The notes under the pieces: generated by a model
The model's input: the letters and a program-made list of their open reading frames with translations, nothing else
Told to the model about the DNA's origin: nothing
Databases searched by the model: none
Program-made: the position numbers and the translations under genes
Origin: Pseudolysinimonas yzui
GTDB lineage: Bacteria; Actinomycetota; Actinomycetes; Actinomycetales; Microbacteriaceae
Direction: 5' to 3'
Assembly (NCBI RefSeq): GCF_014653215.1
Contig: NZ_BNAI01000003.1
Coordinates: forward strand, 124,001 to 188,000
Length of the DNA: 64,000 bases
Shown: positions 43,411-52,478 of the stretch, piece after piece
Layout: every line of letters begins with the position of its first letter
Numbering within the stretch: position 1 is the first letter of the stretch

Positions 43411-43495
43411 GGGATGCTCCTTGCCTCGATACTCGGGATCGTAGCGCGACCCGGCATCACAACGACGTATCGGATACCGATCGAGGTTGACGCGG

Positions 43496-45400
43496 TCAGG
43501 CCTGCTTCTTCGATCGCGACAGGTTGCGCGCCCGCGCCGTGGCATCCAGCTCGACCTTGCGGATGCGCACGACCTCGGGGGTCACCTCGACGCACTCGTC
43601 CTCGCGGGCGAACTCGAGGCACTCCTCGAGCGTCAGCTTGCGGGTCGGCGTGAGCTTCTCGAAGTTGTCGGAGGTCGAGGAGCGGATGTTGGTGAGCTGC
43701 TTCTCTTTCGTGATGTTCACATCCATGTCGTCGGCGCGCGAGTTCTCGCCGATGACCATGCCCTCGTAGACCTCCTGCGTCGGTTCGACGAAGAACGACA
43801 TGCGCTCCTGCAGGGCGACCATCGCGAACGGCGTCACCGTGCCCGACCGGTCGGCGACGATCGAGCCGTTCACCCGGGTCGTGATCGTTCCCGCCCACGG
43901 CTCGTAGCCGTGCGAGATCGCGTTGGCGATGCCGGTGCCGCGGGTGATCGTGAGGAACTCGGTGCGGAACCCGATGAGTCCGCGCGAGGGAACGATGAAC
44001 TCCATGCGCACCCAGCCGGTGCCGTGGTTCGTCATCGAATCCATGCGGCCCTTGCGGGCGGCGAGCAGCTGCGTGATGGCACCGAGGTGCTCCTCGGGCG
44101 CGTCGATCGTGAGGTGCTCGAACGGCTCGAAGGTCTTGCCGTCGACGGTCTTGGTGACCACCTGCGGCTTGCCGACGGTGAGCTCGAAGCCTTCGCGGCG
44201 CATGTTCTCGACGAGGATCGCGAGGGCCAGCTCGCCGCGGCCCTGCACCTCCCAGGCATCCGGCTGACCGATGTCGACGACCTTGAGCGACACGTTTCCG
44301 ATGAGCTCGCGGTCGAGGCGGTCCTTCACCATGCGCGAGGTGAGCTTGTGCCCCTTCACCTTGCCGACCAGGGGAGAGGTGTTGGTGCCGATCGTCATCG
44401 AGATCGCCGGGTCGTCGACCGTGATCGCGGGCAACGGCCGGATGTCGTCGGGGTCGGCGATCGTCTCGCCGATCGTGATGTCCTCGAAGCCGGCGATCGC
44501 GACGATGTCGCCCGCCGTCGCGCTCTCGGCCGGGTAGCGCTCCAGCGCGCGGGTCTTCAGCAGCTCGGTGATGCGCGCCGTCGTGTGCGAGCCGTCGTGA
44601 CGCACCCAGGCGACCGTCTGACCCTTCTTGAGCGTTCCCGAGAAGATGCGCAGCAGGGCGATGCGGCCGAGGAACGGGCTCGCGTCGAGGTTCGTCACCC
44701 ACGCCTGCAGCGGCGCCTCGTCGTCGTACGTCGGGGCCGGCACGTGCTTGAGGATCGCCTCGAACAGCGGCTCGAGGTCGTCGTTGTCGGGCAGCGAACC
44801 GTTCTCGGGCTTGTTCCACGACGCGGCGCCGTTGCGGCCCGACGCGTAGACGACCGGGAGGTCAAGCAGGGCGTCGACGTCGAGGTCGGGCATGTCGTCG
44901 TGCAGGTCACTCGCGAGCGCGAGCAGCAGATCGTGGCTCTCCTCGACGACGGCGTCGATGCGGGCATCCGGCCGGTCGGTCTTGTTCACCAGCAGGATGA
45001 CCGGAAGCTTCGCCTCCAGGGCCTTGCGCAGCACGAAGCGCGTCTGCGGCAGCGGACCCTCGCTCGCGTCGACGAGCAGCACGACACCATCCACCATCGA
45101 CAGGCCGCGCTCCACCTCGCCGCCGAAGTCGGCGTGGCCGGGGGTGTCGATCACGTTGATCGTCACCGGACCGTCGGTCGCGTGGATCCCGGAATACGTC
45201 ACCGCGGTGTTCTTCGCGAGGATCGTGATGCCCTTCTCACGCTCCAGGTCGTTCGAGTCCATGGCGCGTTCTTCCATGTGCTCGTGCGAACCGAAGGAAC
45301 CGGTCTGCCGCAGCATCGCGTCGACGAGCGTCGTCTTGCCGTGGTCGACGTGCGCGACGATGGCGACGTTCCTCAAGTCAGTGCGACGTGCTTCGGACAT
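43496..45400 (-). CDS. typA: Translational GTPase TypA/BipA
   Basis: Ribosome-binding GTPase of 634 residues, involved in stress adaptation and ribosome assembly. G1 AHVDHGKTT is at residues 16-24, G3 [10 protein letters not shown] near 78, G4 NKTD near 134; the elongation-factor-like domains and the TypA-specific C-terminus ([16 protein letters not shown] region) follow. The frame is open upstream, but the ATG at 45400 gives the family N-terminus [19 protein letters not shown]. About 150 bp upstream is free of genes and contains TACACT (near 45440) as a possible -10. Confidence 0.95.
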   Translation of the reverse strand: MSEARRTDLRNVAIVAHVDHGKTTLVDAMLRQTGSFGSHEHMEERAMDSNDLEREKGITILAKNTAVTYSGIHATDGPVTINVIDTPGHADFGGEVERGLSMVDGVVLLVDASEGPLPQTRFVLRKALEAKLPVILLVNKTDRPDARIDAVVEESHDLLLALASDLHDDMPDLDVDALLDLPVVYASGRNGAASWNKPENGSLPDNDDLEPLFEAILKHVPAPTYDDEAPLQAWVTNLDASPFLGRIALLRIFSGTLKKGQTVAWVRHDGSHTTARITELLKTRALERYPAESATAGDIVAIAGFEDITIGETIADPDDIRPLPAITVDDPAISMTIGTNTSPLVGKVKGHKLTSRMVKDRLDRELIGNVSLKVVDIGQPDAWEVQGRGELALAILVENMRREGFELTVGKPQVVTKTVDGKTFEPFEHLTIDAPEEHLGAITQLLAARKGRMDSMTNHGTGWVRMEFIVPSRGLIGFRTEFLTITRGTGIANAISHGYEPWAGTITTRVNGSIVADRSGTVTPFAMVALQERMSFFVEPTQEVYEGMVIGENSRADDMDVNITKEKQLTNIRSSTSDNFEKLTPTRKLTLEECLEFAREDECVEVTPEVVRIRKVELDATARARNLSRSKKQA

Positions 45401-45554
45401 ACCTCTACCTCGGAAATCTTCTTGGGGGGAACTGACCAAGTGTACGGGGTTGGGTGGGGTGGCCCGCCCTGAGTAACTCGAATGCCCACGTCTTCCGGTC
45501 TGCTCTCGCAAACGTCAGGATGGGCTACCCCAGCCCTCCCCCACCTAACAAGGG

Positions 45555-47378
45555 TTACTCGGAAGAGGCGGGAGCCCACTCCCATGCGTTCCAGAACACT
45601 CCGCGCGCGAGGGGGCTCCTCGTGACGTTCTCGACGTCGCTGCTGACCGCGGTCAGCGTCGGGTAGGCGTAGAGGGGAAGGCCGTAGGCGTCCTGGTAGA
45701 GGTGGGTGTCGATCTCGGTGGCGATCCGGGCCTGGTCGCCGGGGTCGGTGGCGCGGGCGAGTTCGTCGACGAGGGCGTCGACGTCGGGGTTGGCGTAGCG
45801 GGTGAAGTTGGCCAGGGCGGAGTCGCTGCGGAAGATGGCGCCCGCCGCACCGGGGCCGAGGCGCGTGGTGTCCCAGGCGAAGAGCGCGGCGTCGTACGCT
45901 CCGGCGACGCCGAGCAGACCCTGCCAGTCGGGGCTCGAGCAGTCGGTGACGCTGAACCCGGCGCGGGCGGCGCTCTTCTGGATGAGCGCGAACTCCTCGA
46001 GCCGCCGATCGCTTGCCGGGTCGAAGAGCAGGCACACGGTGGGGGCCGTCACGTTCGCTTCGGCGAGCAGGTCGGCGGCGGCGTCGACATCCGTCGTGGC
46101 GTAGTCGGCGGAGCCGTTCTCGGCGATCGCGTCGGCATATCCGTCGGCTCCGGGGCGCAGCAGGAACGAGTCGAGCAGCATGGCGTCGGGCTGGACCGGG
46201 GTGACCACGGCGTCGAGGATCTGCTGCCGGGGCACGACGTGCAGGAACGCCTGCCGAACGCGCGGGTCGGTGAAGACGCCGGTGCGGCTGTCGGCGAACT
46301 GCAGGTCGAGGTGCTCGATGCGGCTGTCGGTGCCGGCGACGACGCTGACGCCGTCGACGTCGAGCAGCGCCGAGGCGGTGTCCTCGGTCGGCACGACGGT
46401 CGCGATGTCGACCTCACCGTCGGCGAGCAGGCGCACGGTCTCGAGCGGCTCGGGCGAGTAGCGCACCTGGATCGTCTCGATCGTCGGCCTGCGGTCGCCC
46501 CGGTACTCGGGGTTGGCGTCGAGCGTGACACCCTCGGCGTCGATCGCGGTGACGATGTACGGCCCCGCCGAGAGCAACAGGGTCGCATCCTCCGGGGTGC
46601 GATCGCCGGCGGTTTCGTCGATGTTGTACGCGTCGTTCCAGGTGCGGGCGAGTGCCCCCAGCGCGTCGGCATCCCGATCGACGATCGCGGCGACCAGGTC
46701 GTCTTGAGCGCTGTCGGCATCCTCGTAGTCGCGTCCGGTCGCCACCGTCTGCAGAACGTGCGCCGGGATGCCGGGGGCGAGCGCTGTCTGCCAGGTCGGC
46801 ACGTATTCGTCGAAGTGAACGAACAGGGTGCGCCCGTCGTCGCCGAGTTGGGGCGTCTGCGTCGCGTGTTCGAGCCCGCCGCCGATGCGGCCGTCGAAGA
46901 ACACGACATCGTCGGGAAAGTCGTCGGTGTAGCGCCCGGTTTCGGGGTCGACGTACTCGGAGTCGTCGAAGTCGGGGGTGTTGAGCACCCCCGAGTCGGC
47001 GGCCCAGGCGAGCAGCAGGTCGGCGGCGTCGACCGGCGTGCCGTCCGACCACCGGGCGTCGGCCGAGACCTGGTACCGCACGGTGAGCGGATCCTCGGCG
47101 ACGATCTGCGCCGTGCCGAAGGAGTGGTCCTCGACGAGTCGGTAGGCGTCGTCGTAGTAGGCGAACGCCCCACCGGTGAGCCACGCCACGTCGGCGTTGG
47201 TCGCGCTGGATCGGCCGTACGAGGTGGCCGGGTTGAGCGAGGTGAACGGTTCCGCGACCGCGACCCCGACCTCGCTGCCCGCGACGACGGTCGACGTCGT
47301 GCAACCGCTCAGCAGGAGCGCGGCCCCCACGGCCGCTGCCGTGATCCGGAGCGCCGTCGTCGGCAGGTGCACCCTCAT
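45555..47378 (-). CDS. ABC transporter substrate-binding lipoprotein, family 5 (peptide/nickel type)
   Basis: Extracellular solute-binding lipoprotein of 607 residues. The signal peptide ends in lipobox LLSGC, Cys26; the family 5 core includes YQVSADARWSDGTPVDAADLLLAW, LLDSFLLRPGADGY and ending WEWAPASSE. It is paralogous to the protein at 52479-54296 (shared YYDD, FDPAxxRR and FWNxWEW segments). It lies 24 bp downstream of the fused ATPase, but has its own TAGGCT hexamer seven bases before the ATG, so it may be expressed independently. Confidence 0.9.
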   Translation of the reverse strand: MRVHLPTTALRITAAAVGAALLLSGCTTSTVVAGSEVGVAVAEPFTSLNPATSYGRSSATNADVAWLTGGAFAYYDDAYRLVEDHSFGTAQIVAEDPLTVRYQVSADARWSDGTPVDAADLLLAWAADSGVLNTPDFDDSEYVDPETGRYTDDFPDDVVFFDGRIGGGLEHATQTPQLGDDGRTLFVHFDEYVPTWQTALAPGIPAHVLQTVATGRDYEDADSAQDDLVAAIVDRDADALGALARTWNDAYNIDETAGDRTPEDATLLLSAGPYIVTAIDAEGVTLDANPEYRGDRRPTIETIQVRYSPEPLETVRLLADGEVDIATVVPTEDTASALLDVDGVSVVAGTDSRIEHLDLQFADSRTGVFTDPRVRQAFLHVVPRQQILDAVVTPVQPDAMLLDSFLLRPGADGYADAIAENGSADYATTDVDAAADLLAEANVTAPTVCLLFDPASDRRLEEFALIQKSAARAGFSVTDCSSPDWQGLLGVAGAYDAALFAWDTTRLGPGAAGAIFRSDSALANFTRYANPDVDALVDELARATDPGDQARIATEIDTHLYQDAYGLPLYAYPTLTAVSSDVENVTRSPLARGVFWNAWEWAPASSE

Positions 47379-47385
47379 CGTCCCG

Positions 47386-47391
47386 AGCCTA
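47386..47391 (-). promoter_or_regulatory. Probable -10 (TAGGCT) of the second substrate-binding protein gene
   Basis: TAGGCT on the minus strand ends 7 nt before the ATG at 47378, again a leaderless layout. It sits between the ATPase stop and this gene. Confidence 0.45.
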
Positions 47392-47402
47392 CGGGACGCC
47401 GC

Positions 47403-49082
47403 TCAACGCGCCCGGCGGCTCTCCCGCCGCTTGCGCTGCTCCTCGGGGTCGGGCACGGGCACGGCGGCGAGAAGTCGCTGCGTGTAGGCCTCTTTCGGCG
47501 AACGCAGGATCTCGTCACGCGTTCCGGTCTCGACGATCTTGCCGCGGTGCATCACCGCGATGCGGTGCGCGAGCAGGTCGACGACGGCGAGGTCGTGGCT
47601 GACGAAGAGGCAGGCGAACTGCAGCTCCTCCTGCAGACCCTGAAGCAGCGCGAGGAAGCGCGACTGCACCGACACGTCGAGGGCACTCGTCGGTTCGTCG
47701 GCGACCAGCAGGCTGGGCCGCAGGGCGAGCGCGCGGGCGATGCCGACGCGCTGCCGCTGGCCGCCCGAGAGCTCGTGCGGGTAGCGGTTGCGGAAGGAAC
47801 GCGGCAGCTCCACCTGGTCGAGCAGCCGCTCCACCCGCTTGCTGAGGTCGGCGCCTTTCGCCTCCTGGGCGAGCAGCAGCGGCTCCCCGATGCTGTCGCC
47901 GATCGGCCAGCGCGGGTTGAGCGACGAGCCGGGGTCCTGGAAGACGATCCCGACCTGGCGTCGGATGGCCCGAAGTTCCTTGCTGGAGACCTGCGAGATG
48001 TCTTGCCCGAGGATCCGCAGTGACCCTTCGGCCACCGGCAGCAGCCCGACGGCGGCGCGGCCGACGGTGGTCTTGCCCGAGCCGGACTCGCCGACGAGAC
48101 CCAGCACCTCACCGGGCCTGATGACGAGGTCGACCTTCTCGACGGCGCGGAAGGCCGGGATGCGACCCCGCTTCGGGTAGTCGATCGACACGCCTTCGAG
48201 TGCGAGCACCGGCTCGATCTTCTGTCGCGCCGCGGCGGCGGCCACCTCGGTCTCGTTGACGTTCAGCACCGCGGTGCCCAGGTGCGGGATGGCCGCGAGC
48301 AGCTGCTGGGTGTACGGATGCTGCGGGCGCTTGTAGATCTCCTCGATCGGGCCGCGCTCGACGATCCGGCCGTCCTTCATGACGACGATGTGGTCGGCGA
48401 GGTCGGCGACCACACCGAGGTCGTGCGTGATGAGCAGGATGGCGCTGTTGAGCCGGCCGCGGAGGTTGCGCAGCAGGTCGAGGATCTCGGCCTGCACGGT
48501 GACGTCGAGCGCCGTCGTCGGCTCGTCGGCGATCAGCAGAAGCGGATCGCACGAGATCGCCATCGCGATCATGGCGCGCTGGCGCTGGCCGCCGGAGAGC
48601 TGGTGCGGGTACTTCGAGAAGGCCACCTCGGGGTCGGGGATCTCGACCATGCCGAGCAGCTCGATCGCCCGCGAGCGCGCCTCGGTCGGGCCGACCTGCA
48701 GCTGGCTGCGGATCGCCTCGACGATCTGGAACCCGATCGTGAAGACCGGGTTGAGCGCCGTCATCGGCTCCTGGAAGATGACCGCGACATCCTTGCCGCG
48801 CAGGCGACGCAGTGCCGCCCCCTCGAGCCCGGCGACCTCACGACCGCTCAGCTTGATGCTGCCGCTCACGCGCGAGTTGCCCGGGAGGAGACCCATGAGG
48901 GCCATGGCGGACGAGCTCTTACCCGAGCCGGACTCGCCGACGACGGCCATGACCTCGCCGGGCAGCACCTCGTAGTCGAGATCGATCGCAGCCGGATACC
49001 ACTCCCCGCTCACCCAGAAGTCGACGGAGAGCTTGTCGACCTTCAGGATCGGGTCGGTCGTACTGGTCGCCGAGGCGTTCAT
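47403..49082 (-). CDS. ABC transporter ATP-binding protein, fused double ATPase (DppD-DppF type)
   Basis: Two peptide-transporter ATPases in one chain, 559 residues. Module 1 has Walker A GESGSGKSS (about residues 49-57), signature LSGGQRQRA and Walker B LLIADEPT; module 2 has GESGSGKTT (about 330-338), LSGGQRQRV and LLVADEPTSALDV. Each is followed by the oligopeptide-ABC C-terminal segment (KRPQHPYTQQLL and SPKEAYTQRLL). It powers the permeases encoded at 49774-52367, from which it is separated by an opposite-strand gene. ATG at 49082. Confidence 0.93.
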   Translation of the reverse strand: MNASATSTTDPILKVDKLSVDFWVSGEWYPAAIDLDYEVLPGEVMAVVGESGSGKSSSAMALMGLLPGNSRVSGSIKLSGREVAGLEGAALRRLRGKDVAVIFQEPMTALNPVFTIGFQIVEAIRSQLQVGPTEARSRAIELLGMVEIPDPEVAFSKYPHQLSGGQRQRAMIAMAISCDPLLLIADEPTTALDVTVQAEILDLLRNLRGRLNSAILLITHDLGVVADLADHIVVMKDGRIVERGPIEEIYKRPQHPYTQQLLAAIPHLGTAVLNVNETEVAAAAARQKIEPVLALEGVSIDYPKRGRIPAFRAVEKVDLVIRPGEVLGLVGESGSGKTTVGRAAVGLLPVAEGSLRILGQDISQVSSKELRAIRRQVGIVFQDPGSSLNPRWPIGDSIGEPLLLAQEAKGADLSKRVERLLDQVELPRSFRNRYPHELSGGQRQRVGIARALALRPSLLVADEPTSALDVSVQSRFLALLQGLQEELQFACLFVSHDLAVVDLLAHRIAVMHRGKIVETGTRDEILRSPKEAYTQRLLAAVPVPDPEEQRKRRESRRAR

Positions 49083-49126
49083 CGGGTCACTCCGTCTTGC
49101 TGGAAAAACTCTGGGACGATGGGGAG

Positions 49127-49747
49127 ATGAGCGCTCCCGAGCAGGATTCCCCGGGCGTTCGGCTCCGTCCCCGATTCGGGCTGGTTCTCACGCTGCTGGT
49201 GGCGGCCCTCGCCGTGGCGGCTCTGGCGACGTTCCTCGTCGTCGGCGACCCCCTCGGGATGCTGCTGCACGGTTGGGGCGTCGTGCTGACCGCCTACCTG
49301 GTCTGGCTGCTGTTCTGGGCGCCGTCCGTGACGATCGCCGACCATGCGGTGATCGTCGACAACCCGTTGCGCCGGGTCACCGTCTCCTGGTCGGCGATCG
49401 AGCGCATCGACACCCGCTGGTCGTTGCGGCTGTACGTCCGCAACGGATCGGTCACCGCGTGGTCCGCGCCCGCGCCGAGTCGCTACGCCATGGCGCGGGT
49501 CTCGAAGACCGAGCTGAAGGGTCTTCCCGAATCGACGTACGGCCCGGGCGCCAGCGTCGGGCTCGGTGACCTGCCCGAGTCGGAGTCCGGCCTCGCGGCC
49601 TACTACGTGCGACGCCGCTGGGAGCAGCTGCGCGACGACGACGCCTTGACCGCCGCGGTGTCGGTGACGACGCAGTGGCTGTGGCCCCGCATCGCAGTGC
49701 TCCTGGCTCTGACCGCGGCGACCGTGGCGGGCTTCTTCCTGCCCTAG
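49127..49747 (+). CDS. PH-domain (YdbT/bPH2-like) membrane protein
   Basis: Membrane protein of 206 residues. Two hydrophobic helices near the N-terminus (VLTLLVAALAVAALATFLV and GVVLTAYLVWLLFWA) are followed by a bacterial PH-like domain (VTIADHAVIVDNPLRRVTVSWSAIERID) and a final helix. Function unknown; common in actinobacteria. It lies antisense to, and inside, the peptide-transporter gene set, with 44 bp to the divergent ATPase start and 26 bp to the convergent permease stop. ATG at 49127 directly follows GGGGAG; a TTG at 49097 is an alternative start. Confidence 0.78.
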   Translation: MSAPEQDSPGVRLRPRFGLVLTLLVAALAVAALATFLVVGDPLGMLLHGWGVVLTAYLVWLLFWAPSVTIADHAVIVDNPLRRVTVSWSAIERIDTRWSLRLYVRNGSVTAWSAPAPSRYAMARVSKTELKGLPESTYGPGASVGLGDLPESESGLAAYYVRRRWEQLRDDDALTAAVSVTTQWLWPRIAVLLALTAATVAGFFLP

Positions 49748-49773
49748 CGCCCGGTTCGCTTCGGCGACGGCGC

Positions 49774-50838
49774 TCATGCACCGACCTCCTCTGCGGGCCG
49801 GACGACGGTGCGCTGCTTGCGGGCGACGCGGTTCAGCCCGCGCTTCTGCCGCGGGTCGAAGGCATCGCGTAGACCGTCGCCGATGAAGTTGATGGTCAGC
49901 GCGATGATGATGATGAACAGACCCGGCCACCAGAACAACCAGGGGCGCGTGTTGAACGCCGTTTGGAAGTTGTGGATCAGGCTCCCGAGCGACACGTCGG
50001 GGAACTGCACCCCGAAGCCGAGGAACGAGACCGCGGCCTCGGTGAGGATCGTCGCAGACATCACGAGCGTCGCGTTGACGATGATGACGCCGATCGCGTT
50101 CGGAAGGATGTGCCGGAAGATGATCCGGCTATTGCTCGCACCGGCGACGCGTGCGGCATCCACGTACTCCCGCTCGCGCAGGCTCAGCACGTCGCCGCGG
50201 ACGAGTCGCGACATGCCGGTCCAGAGCACCAGCCCGAGCACGATGGCCAGCACGAACGATCCGCTGCGATTGAAGGTCGACCCGAGCACCGCGGTGATGA
50301 CGAGCACCGGGATGATGATGATCGCGTCGGTGAAACGCATGAGCAGCTGATCGATCCGCCCCCGGAAGAAGCCTGCGATCGAACCGACGAGCACGCCGAG
50401 AAGGGTCGCGACGATGCCGGCGACGAACACGATCATGAGCGATTGCTGCGTCCCCCGCATCACCTGCGCGAAGATGTCGTGTCCGACCTCGTCTTGGCCG
50501 AACGGATGGGTCGCCGAAGGCACGCCGCCGTCGAGGAGGTCGTAGATCGCGACGGAGTTGAACTGCCACCAGCCCGGGGTCTTGATTCCCATCGCGTCTA
50601 TGCCGATCGAGCTGAACGCGAGCCCGACGACGCCGAGGAAGACGAACAGCGAGATCATCGCGGCCTTGTGGCGCACGAATCGCCGCAGCACGAGGCGCGT
50701 CTGGCTGATGCCTTCGACCTCTTTGAGCTCGATCGCGTTCTCGACCTGTTCGACGTCGTCTTCGCTCGTCTCCGGGAAGTGCGTCGTCTCTTCGATGTTC
50801 TGCCGCTCCGGATCGCTGGGAGGGATCATGCTGTTCAC
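49774..50838 (-). CDS. ABC transporter permease (DppC/OppC type)
   Basis: Inner-membrane permease of 354 residues. A long acidic cytoplasmic N-terminus (about 55 residues) precedes the first helix (AAMISLFVFLGVVGLAF); the binding-protein-dependent domain has five further helices and the EAA motif YVDAARVAGASNSRIIFRHILPN. The GTG at 50838 overlaps the stop of the DppB-type gene as GTGA; an ATG three codons later is possible. Ends 26 bp before the convergent PH-domain gene. Confidence 0.9.
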   Translation of the reverse strand: MNSMIPPSDPERQNIEETTHFPETSEDDVEQVENAIELKEVEGISQTRLVLRRFVRHKAAMISLFVFLGVVGLAFSSIGIDAMGIKTPGWWQFNSVAIYDLLDGGVPSATHPFGQDEVGHDIFAQVMRGTQQSLMIVFVAGIVATLLGVLVGSIAGFFRGRIDQLLMRFTDAIIIIPVLVITAVLGSTFNRSGSFVLAIVLGLVLWTGMSRLVRGDVLSLREREYVDAARVAGASNSRIIFRHILPNAIGVIIVNATLVMSATILTEAAVSFLGFGVQFPDVSLGSLIHNFQTAFNTRPWLFWWPGLFIIIIALTINFIGDGLRDAFDPRQKRGLNRVARKQRTVVRPAEEVGA

Positions 50839-52367
50839 GAGTTCACCCGGATTCGCGGATCGAGGGCCGAGTATGCGAGGTCGGCCAGGAGATTGAAGGT
50901 GATCGCCACGACGCCGGTCACCAGGAAGAAGCCCATCATCTGGTTGACGTCGACCGTGGTCAGGGCGTCGACGAAGAGCTTGCCCATCCCCGACCAGCCG
51001 AAGACGTTCTCGGTGATCACCGCCCCGCCGATGAGTCCCCCGACGTCGAAGGCGACGATCGTGGTCAGCGGGATGAGGGCGTTGCGGAACGCGTGACGCA
51101 CCACGACGGTGCGCTCGGTGAGGCCCTTGGCGCGTGCCGTGCGGATGTAGTCCTGGTTCATCACCTCGAGGAGGCTCGCCCGCGAGTAGCGGCTGTAGCC
51201 GGCGAGGGAGATGAGCATCAGCCCCGCCGTGGGCAGAAGCAGGTGGGTGAAGGTGTCGATGCCTTCGATCCAGAAGCTTCCGGTCAGGCCGGGAGTCGCC
51301 GAACCGACGGTACCGATCGGGCGACCGTTGATCGTGCCGCTGCCGACGTAGATGTCCCACGACTGCATGAAGCGGTCGAGCAGCACGAGCAGGCCGACGA
51401 ACAGGGCGGTGATGCCGCCCGCGCGCATCGACTGGTCGCGGTCGGGCCCGGCGAACAGCCAGCCGATGACGACACCGACCACGATCGCGAGCACGCCGAG
51501 CGCGATCACCGACCAGAGCGTCAGCGAGAGCGAGATGAGCTGGAACGGGTAGTAGAGGGCGACGCCGACGAGGGCGACGACGAGGCTCGTGTACAACGCC
51601 TTGCGGTTGCGCAGCCCCGCGACCAGAGCCGTCACGAGCACCGCCACTCCGGCTCCGAGCAAGGCGATCACGACGATGCCGAGGCTCGGGTCGTTGAACC
51701 AGTCGGTCAAGGCGATGAAGGTGAACACCGCTCCCGTCGCGAGCGTCGCAGAGGCGAACACGATAAGCCGTCGACGCACGGGACCACCGATGATCACCAT
51801 CCACACCAGGCCGGCGACGAGTGCGACGCCGACGATCACCAGTGGCGGGATCACCGGATCCTCGAGGTAGTCGTTGAAGGCGATGCCGACGTACTGCTTG
51901 AGCATGACCGCCACCCAGAACGAGGGCAGCGAGAAGAAGAGGAACGACAGGAACGTCGCGGAGTAGTCGTAGGTGCTGTACTGCCGCAGGGCCGTCGTGA
52001 TGCCGATCGTGATGCCGATGAACACGGCGAGCACGAGGGAGGCGGTGATCAGCTGCAGGGTCATGCCGATCGCGGCCGCGACCTGATCGGTGACCGCCTG
52101 GCCGAGGATATTCTCGCCGAGCGTGAACTGGCCGATGAAGCCTCGCAGCAGGCCGCTGAGCCAGATGAAGTACCGCAGCGGCGGGGGCACGTCGAGATTG
52201 AACTTCTCGGTGCGCTGCTGCATCAAGTATTCCTTGTTGCGAGCTGTGCTCTGGCGCAGGTCTTCTAGGGGGTCACCGGAGTACGCGGTGAGTACGTAGA
52301 CGATGTATGAGGCCACCAACAGCACCACGAGCGATGCGAGAAGGCGGCGGACGAGAAAGGTGAGCAC
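50835..52367 (-). CDS. ABC transporter permease (DppB/OppB type) with large membrane insertion
   Basis: Inner-membrane permease of 510 residues, against about 310-330 for typical DppB. The N-terminal part (MLTFLVRRLLASLVVLLVAS, periplasmic loop, SLPSFWVAVML) and the C-terminal part with EAA motif YIRTARAKGLTERTVVVRHA and ENVFGWSGMGKL are normal. Between about residues 168 and 340 lies an insertion with some six extra hydrophobic helices and short basic loops. It is continuous in frame, so not an assembly artefact in any obvious way. Pairs with the DppC-type permease. Confidence 0.9.
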   Translation of the reverse strand: MLTFLVRRLLASLVVLLVASYIVYVLTAYSGDPLEDLRQSTARNKEYLMQQRTEKFNLDVPPPLRYFIWLSGLLRGFIGQFTLGENILGQAVTDQVAAAIGMTLQLITASLVLAVFIGITIGITTALRQYSTYDYSATFLSFLFFSLPSFWVAVMLKQYVGIAFNDYLEDPVIPPLVIVGVALVAGLVWMVIIGGPVRRRLIVFASATLATGAVFTFIALTDWFNDPSLGIVVIALLGAGVAVLVTALVAGLRNRKALYTSLVVALVGVALYYPFQLISLSLTLWSVIALGVLAIVVGVVIGWLFAGPDRDQSMRAGGITALFVGLLVLLDRFMQSWDIYVGSGTINGRPIGTVGSATPGLTGSFWIEGIDTFTHLLLPTAGLMLISLAGYSRYSRASLLEVMNQDYIRTARAKGLTERTVVVRHAFRNALIPLTTIVAFDVGGLIGGAVITENVFGWSGMGKLFVDALTTVDVNQMMGFFLVTGVVAITFNLLADLAYSALDPRIRVNS

Positions 52368-52478
52368 GTCGGTGTTCCTCGGTTCTTCCTGGGCGGCCGT
52401 CGGTCGACGGCGTGGAAGGCGCCGGGGCGGGCGAACCAGCCCCGGCGCCTCCGCGGTTATGCCGCGGGTCTGATCGGA

